Origin: Parietaria judaica
Taxonomy: Eukaryota; Streptophyta; Magnoliopsida; Rosales; Urticaceae
Assembly (NCBI GenBank): GCA_954871525.1
Contig: OX940870.1
Span: 16,709,501-16,773,500 of the forward strand
DNA length: 64,000 nt
Reading direction: 5' to 3'
Both the position numbers and the translations under genes were made by a program. Under the pieces are notes generated by a model that saw only the letters and a program-made list of their open reading frames with translations, had not been told where the DNA came from and searched no databases. Each line of letters opens with the position of its first letter. Positions within the stretch are counted from its first letter, which is position 1. Below, one piece after another: positions 42,080-53,265 of this stretch.

Positions 42080-42502
42080 GCTTTGACGTCATAGCTCTTA
42101 CAACTTTCTTGCTTGCTTTCTTTAATTAATTAATTATTTATGAGATATATTACTTGGAGCACAAGCTTACTTGAAGCCCACGTCTACTTGAAGAGCAAGC
42201 AGCTTCCTAAGCTTCAGTGTTGTATTTTCCTCTCCTATAAATAGCCTACATGATGCATGTATTAATCAACTCCAATACTTGTAATTCGACCACTTCTAAA
42301 TCAAAGAGAATTCCAATATCATTTTTCTCCTTTGTTGTCTCACTCTTTGCATACTACGTTACAAATATATATTTGTAATATATAAACAGTGAGTGCATTA
42401 TATTGTGTGGTTGATTTCTTTGTGCTCTCCATTGTGTCGTTTGTTAGTAAAGATTCCGCGCGGCAAGTTTCGGCGAAGCGATCCGAAGAGCGGGAACCAA
42501 CA
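42068..42502 (+). repeat. 3' LTR of element D
   Basis: Begins around TGTAATGGATAAGC after the PPT GGGGGAGAATG (the exact first base is uncertain by a few bp) and ends GGGAACCAACA at 42502. It has an intact TATAAATA box at 42236-42243. The next base begins B's LTR terminus. Confidence 0.88.
42236..42243 (+). promoter_or_regulatory. TATA box in the 3' LTR of D
   Basis: TATAAATA in the context TCTCCTATAAATAGCC; intact here, altered in the 5' copy. Confidence 0.6.
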
Positions 42503-42780
42503 CGGAGTTCGCCCTGACGAGGACATCGCCAAGACAAGGACTCCGCCCAGACGAGGAGCTTTGGCGTGAACCGGACTTCGCCACCACCAAGGAAGTTCGC
42601 CGAGGATCGTCAACGACAGCTCGGAGACTCGCCCAAGACGACGGGATCGTCTCCAGCTTTGACGATCATCAGTTAACCCGCGTTGACTCAGCATTCAATC
42701 ATCCTTGTGTTCTGCGGGTCAATCTCGGGACCCGAACCTTGAATCCGACTCTAAATTAAAGCCATTTTTACCTATTAACA
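42503..42780 (+). repeat. 3' LTR of element B, right terminus
   Basis: Starts CGGAGTTCGCCCTGACGAGG, matching 28430 onward in the 5' LTR, and ends TTTTTACCTATTAACA at 42780 beside the AATAC target duplication. Confidence 0.9.
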
Positions 42781-42785
42781 AATAC

Positions 42786-43268
42786 TATTTCCACATACGT
42801 ATTATTCACAATGATTGTTTAATAGAATACCCAAATAATTTTGAAGTTAGTATTCTAGTGTGAGAGAATGAGAATAATGCCTTACGTCTTCATAGCATTT
42901 ATGATCATCTAGCTGGTTCATTTTTCTAGTCCATTAAATAAAATACTTATATTAGCTCGCATTGTTGATTGACTCTTGGTTTAATTATTATAAGGCCATC
43001 TTTTTGGTGATTTAATTAGATCTTAATACATGTCTCCTTCATGAAAGATGCTTCCAAAAATTTCTACACCACTATGAATTTTGAGCGATGATATTATAGA
43101 CAACACTTCACAAGTTTGCATCAACGCCATATATATGTCTCTGTGTTGCGTGTGAATATTTAATAAAAATGGACGTCGACTAAAATTTATTACACTCCAT
43201 TTTTTATGGAAGTTAAGTTGTAAATTTATCGTTTGTCTTTCTTTTAAATCTAAGATCAATATATATAT
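42786..43268. other. AT-rich spacer
   Basis: Flanking DNA between the gypsy element B and the hAT element. No gene or repeat recognised. It ends in a short ATATATAT tract that became the target duplication of the hAT insertion. Confidence 0.6.
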
Positions 43269-46200
43269 CAAGGTTTAAAATGCCGCTTGCCGTTATCGTT
43301 TCGCATTTTTTGTTTTACGGATATATCGCTTGCCGATGGATATGTCGATGGGCAAATGGTAAAAAAAAGGGCATGTCGTTTACCGCATTTACCGCATTTT
43401 TCGCATAGGCATACCGCTTGCCGATGGATATGTCGACGGATATTCTGTAAAAAATATTTGAGTATTTCCAAATTCCAACTATATTTTTATATGATATTGA
43501 ATTATTAATTTCTAAATTACCTATTTAATAAATATGACACATAACCACAAAAACATATATTAATAATAAATATGACACCATAGAGTTTAGTACACACTCA
43601 TCATAAGTTCATAACACACTAGTAGTAAAGTCGTAGAGTAAGAAGTACAAACACACATAACCATAGAGTAGTAGAGTACGGTACACAATCATAAAAACAA
43701 ACTGAAACCAAAGTCATATAATACCCAAACATAGAAAACTCAAAAGAAGCTCGATGAACGTGGCTGTTGGAAAATGTGAGGCTGCACAGTCTAGTAAGAG
43801 CAGTAATCATACCACGACATCATGGAGGATTAGTTGGCTACGTACGTCTGAACATGAGATTCGTAGTTGTGCTGGTCTAAACCGATGATCGTGTTGAGAA
43901 TAGGGAACTCCACATATTGACGAATCGCTGGACGTTGTATAACTTTACCAGTGGGTGCCCGGATGGCGCCGTATGACGTACATAATGACATTACTTCGAA
44001 TCTAGATGACAAATTGTCGATGTCGGTCGACCGCGGCGGCGAAGGAGACCGCGGCGGTGGTGAAACTGGCGGTGTCGGCGGCGCGCCTAGCCAGAAGCTA
44101 TCAAAATAACGATCAAAGTTTTGGTTTGCATCATAATACTCATCACGTGGCGGCTGGGCACTAGGCGTAGTCTCAAAGAAAGCCGGGTGAAATAACCCAT
44201 GCGATGAGGTAGTCGTCCTGCCGTGGGATGATCCACCATGCGAACCCACATCACCGTAGTATTCTGCAGTACGCCCATCACCGTAAGGGTCTGGGTCTGC
44301 GACATAACCGCCGGTGATTCCTCCACCTCCTCCTCCGTCATGGGAGCCTTTCGGATAATCACCTGAACGAGGTAAAGAACCCGTCGGAGATTCCCCGCCC
44401 GTCGGTGAGTTTCCCGTGGATGTACAATCAAATATGTCATCCTCACCGTGCCTTGGGTTGACGTGGGTGCGAAGCGTCTCAAGAACGTTTGTGCCATGTT
44501 CCTCCGCCGCAGCAGCAACCTCGGGATCAGGGTTCCCAAGTTCATCATCGAGGTGTGTCTCTGATACCCACTCCAAAATCTCAAGATCGTTGGTAGAACC
44601 GGTATTCTCCATTGCAGCCGTGATCCAATCGAACGGATCAGTGAACTCGGGGTTTTTATGGGCAGCCACAGTATCCCTGATTGCTAACTTGGTGTTGTAG
44701 ATGCACTTCACTAGGTCGGCTATCTTTTTGTACGACAGCCGATTCCTTTCCTTTGTGTGCACCAGCGCAAAGGTGCTCCAGTTGCGCTCACACGCCGAGG
44801 AAGAAATGGTCCGCGACAAGACCCGGACGGCTAACTTCTGGAGAGTCGGACACTCTCCGCCAAACATGAGCCACCAATCAGCTGCAATAGTGAAGTGTAA
44901 TTAGGATTCGCTAAATGTAGATTTACAAAAAGTGAAACTCATCCCAATATGTTGAAGATTTACCTGGTGCCATGTTATTTCTCGCAGCAATAGCCGTTCT
45001 TGAGCGCATCTCGCCGTTACACGCTTGAAAGTGAAGCATCTGCATAAATAAAACAGAAAGTAACAAAACGTATTAATCTAATTCGAATGAAAGCAACAGA
45101 AACATTTTAATTTCACAAGGTATTCCACGAACCTCGGCGGCCAAAGTCGCGACAAAGTCGTACGGAAACAAGACCTCATAAACTTTCGAGACCTTCAATT
45201 GGCATTTATCTCGCATCTTGATCTGAGGGTCCCATTGGTGATTGGGATTCAACCAATGGGCAACCTCATGTAGCGGATGACAGAGTTGGTCCTTCCATCG
45301 CTTGTGCACGATGTTGACGGCCCAACCCCGACCTCTGAGGCTCTTGATCTTGTTGTGTAACAAGTCGTATACACGATACATCATGCCCATTGTGGGATGT
45401 ATCTCCGAGTCGGTGAAGCGTAAGGCCAAATACATGGGGTCGTATATATGGATACAGTGGTCAATGCCCTCCCAAAACTTTGAGGACATTAACAAATCCT
45501 CAACAGCTTGCCCTTTCGCCGTCTTTTTCCATGAGCTTTCGAACCACCACGAAGAACTGAACATTTGGCGGAGGCCGGCTTTATTATCCTTCACGCTTTT
45601 CACCGTCAGATAATTTGTGGCAAAACGTGTGGCACCGGGACGGAGGAGTTCACATCTCGTCGTCTTCCTCATGTAGTCCAGGACGATGGTGTGGTTATAG
45701 ATGAACTTCACAATCGATCTTGCCTGGTCTACCGGGATCTTGATGAGGTCCCATTTCCCAAGATCCTCAAACATGAGGTCCATGCAATGGGAAGCACATG
45801 GGGTCCAGTAGATGTGGAACTTTTTCATCAGTAACTTACCGGCTTTGACGTAAGCCGATCCGTTATCGGTAACGAGCTGGACTACATTCTCAGGACCGAC
45901 CTCGCGTATGACTTCCTTCAAGACATGGAAGATGTACTCTGAGTTCTTGATCTTATCAGAAGCGTTGATGGACTTCAGGAAGACCGTTTTCCCCGCCGAG
46001 TAAACCATGATGTTAATGATCGAAAGATTGGCAACTTTTGTGAAGGCACGGTCGGAAATCAGAGCAGCAGTCGGGAGATATGAGAAAGTCGAAGGCAGCG
46101 TCGCGAGAAATGAGAAAGAGAGAGACAGATGCGTGTTTTAGGGTTTCAGCGATTTTCGACCTATCTTTCGTCGTTTTGAAGGCAAAAAACGACAGACGAT

Positions 46201-46337
46201 TTTCCCAGCGAATGTCGTTTCATTTTCCGTGACATTTGGTAAAACGACAGCGAAACGAAAGGGTTGTCGTTTCGCATATCTATAAAAAAACAAAAATCGG
46301 TCCGAAAATCGTGCGAAAATCGCGACATTTTACACCT

Positions 46338-46339
<2 letters not shown>
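43269..46339 (-). mobile_element. hAT-family DNA transposon
   Basis: Terminal inverted repeats CAAGGTTTAAAATGCCGC (43269 onward) and CAAGGTGTAAAATGTCGC (complement of the right end at 46339), flanked by the 8-bp ATATATAT on both sides, as expected for hAT. The interior carries a hAT transposase on the minus strand. Subterminal regions hold repeated GCTTGCCGATGGATATGTCG (about 43328 and 43418) and several CGTTTCGC/GTCGTTT motifs, typical of transposase-binding ends. Length is 3071 bp. The insertion lies in an AT microsatellite, so the flanking duplication is not independent evidence. Confidence 0.88.
43830..46008 (-). pseudogene. hAT transposase, N-terminally truncated, three exons
   Basis: Exon 1 (46008-45133) carries the DUF659/catalytic region: MVYSAGKTVFLKSINASDKI, NVVQLVTDNGSAYVKAGKLL (DN acidic position), YWTPCASHCMDLMFEDLGKW. 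A 76-nt exon (45039-44964) and exon 3 (44881-43830) follow; introns of 93 and 82 nt have GT/AG ends and keep the frame. Exon 3 has the hAT dimerisation domain (AVRVLSRTISSSACERNWST, HTKERNRLSYKKIADLVKC) and an unusual Gly/Pro/Ser-rich tail of about 200 residues. The BED zinc finger and N-terminal third are missing: only about 330 bp separate exon 1 from the element end, with ALISDRAF the sole trace of the first catalytic block. It would cut and join DNA at the TIRs if intact; probably inactive. Confidence 0.82.

Positions 46340-46387
<48 letters not shown>
46340..46387. repeat. (AT)n microsatellite
   Basis: About 24 uninterrupted AT units directly abutting the hAT right end. ORFs reading Ile-Tyr repeats across it are artefacts. 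Confidence 0.95.
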
Positions 46388-46392
<5 letters not shown>

Positions 46393-49300
46393 GATAAGTT
46401 GTTTAATTTGTTATCATATAACAATATTGTACTGATGATTCGATTGTTCGAGTAAAGCAACTATCGAAGATAAATTATAGATGATCAATGTAGATTTTTT
46501 TATCGTTTAAATTTTACGTGTGCATAGATATCGGTTAATGACGGATATGCAATAAGACTAAAAACAAAACTAAAAAAGGTACTATCTTTAAGGGCTAGAC
46601 GACAGAATTTGACCGAAAATAAAAACATCGTGCCATAGAAATAAGTTCGTTTCTTCGTTTCCACTCAAAGTCTACTCATCGGTAATTTTTTTGGCATATG
46701 ACAAATATCAGATGAAAGTTGTGAAGATATTATCATAGTTCAGTTATCTATCCATAAAAAAAAAATTGTATTTTGTTCACTTTTCTTTCTGTAGTCGACA
46801 AACTCCGGTTTGTCGTCGATAATCATCAAATTTCGAACATTGATCAACAAAACTGCTTAAACTAACCTTCATTACTTCAAAGTTGGTTATATGAACGAGT
46901 TTGTAGTAATATATGTACGAATTTTGAATAAGAAAGGAAATAAAGGAAGAGACCCTAAGATAATAACTCTTTAAATATATGCACATGGCTATGACTATGA
47001 TTATGAAGGGAGGGATGTGCCGAAAGCAAAAAGTTCGTGGTGAAATGAAACCATAATAATAATAATTTTATTATTATTATAGGGTGGTACAGAGCCTCCA
47101 AGGCTATTCCCATATAGAGGGAGACGCTAGCTATATTCATTTAAATAAATAAATAAATGATAGTTGAAAAGTTGTTGCCATAATTAGTAACATTCCTTTG
47201 TATGTACCTCCCAAATGGGAACTGTAACTAGAATCTAATCTCACCTAAAACTCGACTGTCTTTTTAATTCATACCTAGTCTAGTCTAGTCTAGTGTAGTA
47301 GTGCCTTCTGTTCTGTCTCCACGAGAGAGTGGGCCCGAGTTACGTCTGAAAATGAGGTTAGTGAGAGAGAGCCCAGAGAAATTGCTTGGGCTTAGGCACA
47401 CACAGTTTTCCTCAACCTAGCTAGACCTACTCTTCAAAAGTGATTCTTAATTCAACAACCTTTTCCTCTTATATATAGAATCTAAATTCTAAACCATGCT
47501 CTACTCATAGAATATTATTTATTATTCCACTTTACAAATATATTAGGAGCGATCAAATTTCAAAATTTACGAGTATATATGTAGTCGGTATTTATAAAAT
47601 AATAATATTAGATAATGTAAATATTATTTTTCAATTTTTCAATCATATTTATATTGATATTAATATTTTCATAAATATGTGTATATATATGTTCGACAAT
47701 ATATGCTACTTTGAGGGTAAAATATATAAGTTAAAAAATTGAAAAATTTGTTACGGTGACATAAATGATAAGTTTTGACCAAAACAATAATATCATAGCA
47801 TAGCAATGAGTCTTATTACTTGTTTTTTTTTTCACTCAAATTTCACATATGACGTGTATTTTTGGCATTATCTCAGCTTTTTATTAGATAAAATTTATGA
47901 ATGGATTCTGGATGCTATAAATATCAGGGATCCGGACTACCGGATCTAAGAAAAATTAAAAAAACTTATATTATTCTAAAAAATTAAAAATATATACAAC
48001 CTTTGACTAATTCGGGTCCGGAAAAAAAAAACAAACAAACAAAGACCCAGACTAGTTCGACTCCATTTTTTATAATAAAAAAAAATCCAATGTCGGACTT
48101 TCGGGAGGGTATGCTTTTCATAGTAAAAAAAAATCCAATGTCAGAGTTCTGGGAGCCCCGACATTTACAGACTTAGATTTGGGTTATGCTATGCAATCAG
48201 TTGGTGTTTCATATAACTGTGAATTTATCTCCGATTTCCTATCGGGTTTTCCAATTTTCTTGCATGCTGACGATAAACCGTCTATTGGCTCTAACAATTT
48301 AAAGTTTGGACATTGATCTAAAAGAAAAATTAATTGGACAACCTTACTTTTTTTTTTCTCACAAAATTTCTAGCTCTATATATACTTTATAAAATAGTTA
48401 CACGGTACTTTTAATTTTTCGTTATAGGAAGGAAAGACAAGCTCTCTCTCTCACTCTTCTCATATCGTGGCATGTCTAATCAGAATCCGATATGTAACTG
48501 TCTTTTGCATTGGCCACTCAATCATGAAACCTTACCTAAATTGCATTCTAATTTGTTTTGGTTATTGCATTATAATTTGTTGGGCTTAGCTAGGAATAAA
48601 CACATAATATATATTATATAAATCCATATTTATTCGATTTCGAAGGGCCAACCATTTCAATAGATCTAGAAAAAAAAAGCTTCTCAGCCACTTTGCAATA
48701 CACACATAATATATACATTCATGAAAGCCTTTTTTCGGTGCTCATCTTCATTGGGTATCATAAATATATATTTAGATATATAAATATTCTTGGCAATGCC
48801 CACATGAGATTTAATCATGATGACTATATTCACACTACATATTACATAGATAATGCTCTTCCGAAGCTTCGTTGACATATATCTCCATCATGAACAAATC
48901 TATTTCCATTTATTATTGTTGGCTTAAACAACAAAAACTCACTGTGCCCACTATCTTATTGTAGCGATTCATTTTAGCACTACATTTTCTAAAGCATACA
49001 CTTTTGACTCGTATTATTAGTCCAAATTGTATTGCTTGCTTGCATCAATTAAACATATTTAATTGAAATTTGACTTCATTTTGTGACACAGCACAGTGGT
49101 AAGTGTATCGGTAATATCACATCATCATCTTGTAGTTATTATGGATTCTGTATATATATACCATAAAAAGTAATTGACATCCTCACATATTTAATGCTAA
49201 GTTTGTTAGTTAGAATATGCTTACTCATTCTTTGATTTTCATACATGTAGTTTCCTGAACTCATATATATTACATGAATGCTTTTGATCGTCATACACAA

Positions 49301-49525
49301 CTATGAACACTCTCATCGGCACTTGTATAATAAGATATTTCAACATATGTCATCGTGTATAAAACCTATAACCTTTTATATATAATAATTTTATAAAGAA
49401 ACTAGATCGATTTTGAAAGCCCTCCTAGTAACCTCTTTGTGTTTATTTAGTTCCCTTCTTTGTAGAATGATCACACGATAACCTTAATTTTTTTAGATTT
49501 TCTTTTTTATATATAGTCATTTGAA
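46388..49525. other. AT-rich spacer
   Basis: No gene recognised on either strand. An imperfect direct duplication lies at 48070-48165 (AAAAAAAAATCCAATGTC twice), and a TAGTC pentamer repeat at 47278-47292. A CT-rich stretch at 48440-48460 is unassigned. Confidence 0.6.
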
Positions 49526-49632
49526 GGAAGAATATATATATATTTTGGTATCCACGGGGCCAAATAAAGAAAGAAATAAGAAATCTGGAATTTACTTGGC
49601 CCCAAGGGTACCAACACAAAAATTATTCTTCC
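49526..49632. repeat. Hairpin-forming inverted repeat
   Basis: The left arm (49526-49564, GGAAGAATATATAT... GGGGCCAA) pairs with the right arm (49596-49632, TTGGCCCC... ATTATTCTTCC) with a few mismatches around a loop of about 31 bases. It could be a small foldback transposon or a hairpin RNA precursor. No target duplication was identified. Confidence 0.65.
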
Positions 49633-50536
49633 GTAAAAAATTAACAGAAGACTTAATATGGAAAAAATGACAAAGTTAAAAGTGTCGTACGATCATTTTA
49701 GGAAGTGAAGGGCTAAAAGTAAATTAGAGGGCTTGCAGAAACTATATAGTTGTTAAATATGTCGTTTGACTTTATGTAAGTAAAAGCTATAGAATGTAAA
49801 ACCGGCAAACCCCATTCTTTGAGCATGTTATTTATATATTATGGTGCAATGATGAAGTGAATATATTATATGTAAATGCATTAATTTTTACTTAGGTGCA
49901 TCTAGCGAGCTAACTATGTAATATGCTGCAATGATGAAGTGAATATATTAATTTTATGAAAAGGAGATGGACGAATAACCAATAAAATAAGTGATACTTA
50001 GCCAAAACATTTGAATTCTACGATAACTTTTTAAAATATATTTTAGTAAATATTAATTCTTCAAATAGTAGCTAAGTTGTAGCTGATGTAATTCGAGACT
50101 GGATACGAAATACTAAACGTCACAATTTATTTGGGTTTGAGTCTATCATAAATATATTTGGGTTTAACCGTGCGATCATGATTAACACGATGAGACCCAA
50201 TTAGACCCGATTAAAGAACAAAAATTACAAATTATGCATTTTATATATGTTATTAAGTTTTGTTTTTTAGGGATATGTTATTATGTTTTTAACACTAATT
50301 ACATGTAAAATTTATATCTCTTATTCTATTAATTATATCGTTAAATTGATAAATATATAAAATTGCTAACAAAATTTAAAAATCTTAAATAATACAATTG
50401 GATAAATTAAGTTGAATTAGAGTAATTCATTAATTTGTATTCACCGTGACTGCCGATGGTGACACATCCTGATCATCTAAACCTAGCTAGTGAGCTGTGA
50501 TTTTATTGGTATATTTACTTTGACCTTTTTTGTTTT

Positions 50537-50627
50537 GAAGGCAGTTTTGCTGCATTGGGGATCGAACCCACAACCTCCACTTTGGAGGTGGTGTGGAATT
50601 ACCACTAGACTATCCTACCGATCACAG
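50537..50627 (-). mobile_element. Very short tRNA-derived SINE
   Basis: On the minus strand it carries RNA polymerase III promoter boxes: A box TAGTCTAGTGG (50602-50612) and B box GGTTCGATCCC (50558-50568), 33 bases apart. Near-perfect direct repeats flank it (TTTGACCTTTTTTGTT at 50519 and TTTGACTTTTTTGTT at 50628), differing by one base insertion, the signature of LINE-mediated retroposition. The body is only about 91 bp and ends in a GCAG-CAAAA-CTGC stem-loop. The acceptor stem does not pair, so it is not a functional tRNA; the head most resembles tRNA-Gly. Confidence 0.7.
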
Positions 50628-50745
50628 TTTGACTTTTTTGTTCGAATACAAAGTTATGTATAGGTATAGAAAATGTGGGATTCAATGCCATCACTGCCTT
50701 GTAGGTTGTAGCTAATTAGCTAACTATTACTAATGTATAATTAAG

Positions 50746-51000
50746 GGATTGTTGCGGCACATGTACCAATAGTCTTTCAAATAACTTCAACAAGGTTCTT
50801 TTTCTTTTTTTTTTCTAGCTGGAGAAGTATTGATGCTATGAAATTGTAAGTCAAATGCCACATGCATGTCATGTAGTTCTCATCGGATGTCACGTGACAT
50901 TTGACTTATAATTTTAGAGTATTGGTATTTTTCCGGCTATAAAATGAGAACTTATCAGAGTCATTTGAAAGACTACGGATACTTATGCCACGATAATATT
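50746..51000. mobile_element. Foldback MITE with long terminal inverted repeats
   Basis: The 255-bp stretch is a full-length imperfect palindrome. The left side (GTTGCGGCACATG, TAGTCTTTCAAATAACT, GTAAGTCAAATGCCAC) matches the complement of the right side (CGTGGCATAAG, TAGTCTTTCAAATGACT, ATAAGTCAAATGTCAC). ATTAA lies on both sides. No coding capacity. Superfamily not assigned. Confidence 0.7.
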
Positions 51001-52039
51001 AATAATTGATCTAAATCTAAACAGGCATTATAGTTGTTTAATGTTTGTGTGTATATATACAATAGTTATCCATAATTATCCCTTGGATGCACCACTCGCG
51101 TGTTTAATTAAGTAATAAGTACTAATTAAACCGAGTAAAAGTACACTAATCAGTGATATATTTGTATGCTTTAGTTGACAATCTTACTTTTATTTTTTTA
51201 AGTCACTCAAAGATCGTCTTTAATATATATGAACCAAAATCACTTTGGAGATGATCCAATAGGATTTTTCTTATTATAATGGTTAATATAATTAGTATTT
51301 ATTAGTGAAATGTACAATGGGTAAATAAAATAAGAAAAAGAAAAATCTAATCATGTTGAAATTAAGTGGGAACGTGAGAAAAGATGATTTCAAAGCAAGT
51401 GATCACTTTGAAAGTACTTAAAAATAAAGTTTTGAGCACTAGTAAATTTATTATTTGGTTATATATTATATATGCATGATGGGAAGGATGGTATCTTGCG
51501 TCACAAGGCGCAATAGAAAACCCAAAGCTCAAAGAAACTTCACTGTGAAGTTTAGATTAGAGAAAAAAAAATTAGAAGAATGAAAATGTGCTAATTTGTC
51601 TAGCTATCTAATAAGATATCAATGCTTTGTATTAAATAAATACAACCTTTTATTGTTGTTTGTCGTTTAGTCGGCTTTCAGTAAGAGCCTTTGGTATTAT
51701 TACTATTAAAGTGGAATGAATATTTTATCATCCTAATTCAATTGAGAAAAGGCCGTATAGCAATCTAGGAGATATAAAATAATGTTGCAACTTTCTACTT
51801 AATGGTTTAGAGTATCACAAAACACAATTACAATACACTTATCCAGAAAGAAGCAATATGTCTTCTTGTGTACAATACTTTAGTAAATACAAATGTATTA
51901 ATATTTGGCACAAGTTACTACGTTGAACAAGAAAAAAGTTGATCAAGTTCATGTTTATTTGCATTCCTCTTGGTAACTGTCTTATAATATTATGGCTTTA
52001 TTCTCACTCTGTCATGCGTGATTTGTCTATTATTAAAAA
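51001..52039. other. AT-rich spacer
   Basis: Nothing recognisable: no ORF with a known motif, no clear inverted repeat. Confidence 0.55.
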
Positions 52040-52680
52040 TGTAGGCACACAAGGCAAAAGTCAAAGCCCGTTAATCAACGCTCTTTTGACTCAAAATAAG
52101 GCTCAAAAGCCCGATAAAAAGTCCATTGGGCAAGGTCCGGTAAATTCGGCCTCAAATACGAAGATTCGGAGACACCTCCGACAATATTCGTCTCGATTTA
52201 CAAATCGAACAAAGATGTCTTCAATGAGGTTAAAAACCTTTAACTAATGAAGTAATACGAAGAATACGAGCTTATCGGGACATTAAATACGTTCCCGAGA
52301 CTAAATAGGCCCCGATAAACAAGCTCACGCGAGCTCGGGAAGAAAACCAACCGATATCCCCCTTTCCTAGGGTTTGGCGCCATTTTATGGCATTATACTT
52401 AAATACTGATTTAATTTATAAATAGGCCGAAATTCATGAATAAACACATTCACAACTTCCATATAGACAGAGCCAGAGAATTTCAAAATTCTCCCTCCAC
52501 TCTCCTCTGAGTTTGGCCATCTCCTCCAGCTTGCCGGGATTCCATGTTAATCCCGGCTGTATTGAACTGTGAAGCTGAATTCACTAGAACCTTTTTGAAA
52601 ATACGACATGGAGAAGGAATCAAATTTTAATCAAAGAATTTATTAGAAAAAAATATTTCAGGTGTTTCATGTAGTCCCTA
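52040..52680 (+). repeat. Gypsy-LTR-like fragment
   Basis: GC content rises sharply. It begins TGTAGGCACACAAGGCAAAA, followed by GTCAAAGCCCG as in the Tat LTRs, and has a TATAAATA box at 52417-52424 followed about 70 bp later by a CAGAGCCAGAGAA leader. No adjoining gypsy coding sequence and no clear right terminus, so it is probably a diverged solo or truncated LTR. Confidence 0.5.
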
Positions 52681-52751
52681 ATTTTTTAACATCTGACTAA
52701 TAGATATTATTGTAGACCAAGCACAACGAGAGTGAGAACAATGGCTGTACT

Positions 52752-53257
52752 TAGGGGTGCAAATAATATCCGGAAACAGGGTAATAATCCGAATCCATAT
52801 CCGGATTTAAAATCCGAATCTGAATCCGGATTTTGGATCCGGGTATCCGTAACCGGATTAGAACCGGATACGGGTACCGGATATTAAAATTCTAAAAACT
52901 GGGTACCCGGTACCTGATTTATTTTAATTATATGTTTTTCCTTTAATTTTCTAGGATTTCTTTCTTAGGTTTCGTGTGATATACTTATGCTTGATGTGCA
53001 AGACTATGTTTTTTTATATGCATTTTAATTTTAAGAAAATGAATGTATGTTTTTATTTTTGAGATAATATATTTAAAAAAAAATGGTAGTAAATCCAGGT
53101 AGTTTTTAAAACCGGGAACCGGGTAATAAATCCGGGAATCAAAAACTAGATACCCGAATTTTTAGTTACCGGATCAGGATATCAATTTTCGGATACCAAG
53201 TTTCCGGATCTGGGTACCGGATAAAAACACCGGATACCCTGCCCAATTTCACCCCTA
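52752..53257. mobile_element. hAT-like MITE rich in CCGGATACC motifs
   Basis: The termini TAGGGGTGCAAAT and (complement) TAGGGGTGAAATT are short inverted repeats of hAT type. The flanking 8-mers GCTGTACT and TTTGTACT agree at six of eight positions. Inside are many copies of ATCCGGAT, GGATCCGGGTA and GGTACCGGAT in both orientations, dense at the two ends and absent from the AT-rich middle. No coding capacity. Confidence 0.7.
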
Positions 53258-53265
53258 TTTGTACT

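Larger units (their letters stand above)
36657..42502 (+). mobile_element. Element D: Ty1/copia retrotransposon in the 3' LTR of B, with a rearranged left end
   Basis: Coding order gag, protease, integrase, RT, RNase H (37693-42079), PPT GGGGGAGAATG and 3' LTR 42068-42502. The left end is abnormal: a nearly complete LTR (36657-37085), then a copy of B's right LTR terminus with flanking DNA (37086-37397), then a truncated LTR (37398-37561) that leads into the primer site and the internal region. The coding sequence is close to that of E but the LTRs are not. No simple target duplication is visible, in keeping with a rearranged left junction. Confidence 0.85.
27252..42780 (+). mobile_element. 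Element B: non-autonomous Tat-like Ty3/gypsy element carrying nested copia D
   Basis: The ends are defined by TG at 27252 and CA at 42780, with the 5-bp duplication AATAC at 27247-27251 and 42781-42785. The order is 5' LTR, primer site, gag with 87-bp repeats, a scrambled gag/pol junction, protease remnant, RNase H-like ORF, G-run, 52-bp array, antisense ORF, AT-rich 3' region, PPT (35436-35450) and 3' LTR. Copia element D sits in the 3' LTR. As in A there is no RT or integrase. Relative to A, the antisense ORF and protease are more deleted, while the RNase H frame is better preserved. Confidence 0.88.

Noticed and set aside
46161..46460. ORFs rich in Ile-Tyr
   Set aside because: They cross the AT microsatellite and the hAT terminus and have no coding support.
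50551..50615. Functional tRNA gene on the minus strand
   Set aside because: A and B boxes are good, but the acceptor stem halves do not pair and retroposition-type direct repeats flank it. A SINE explains it better.
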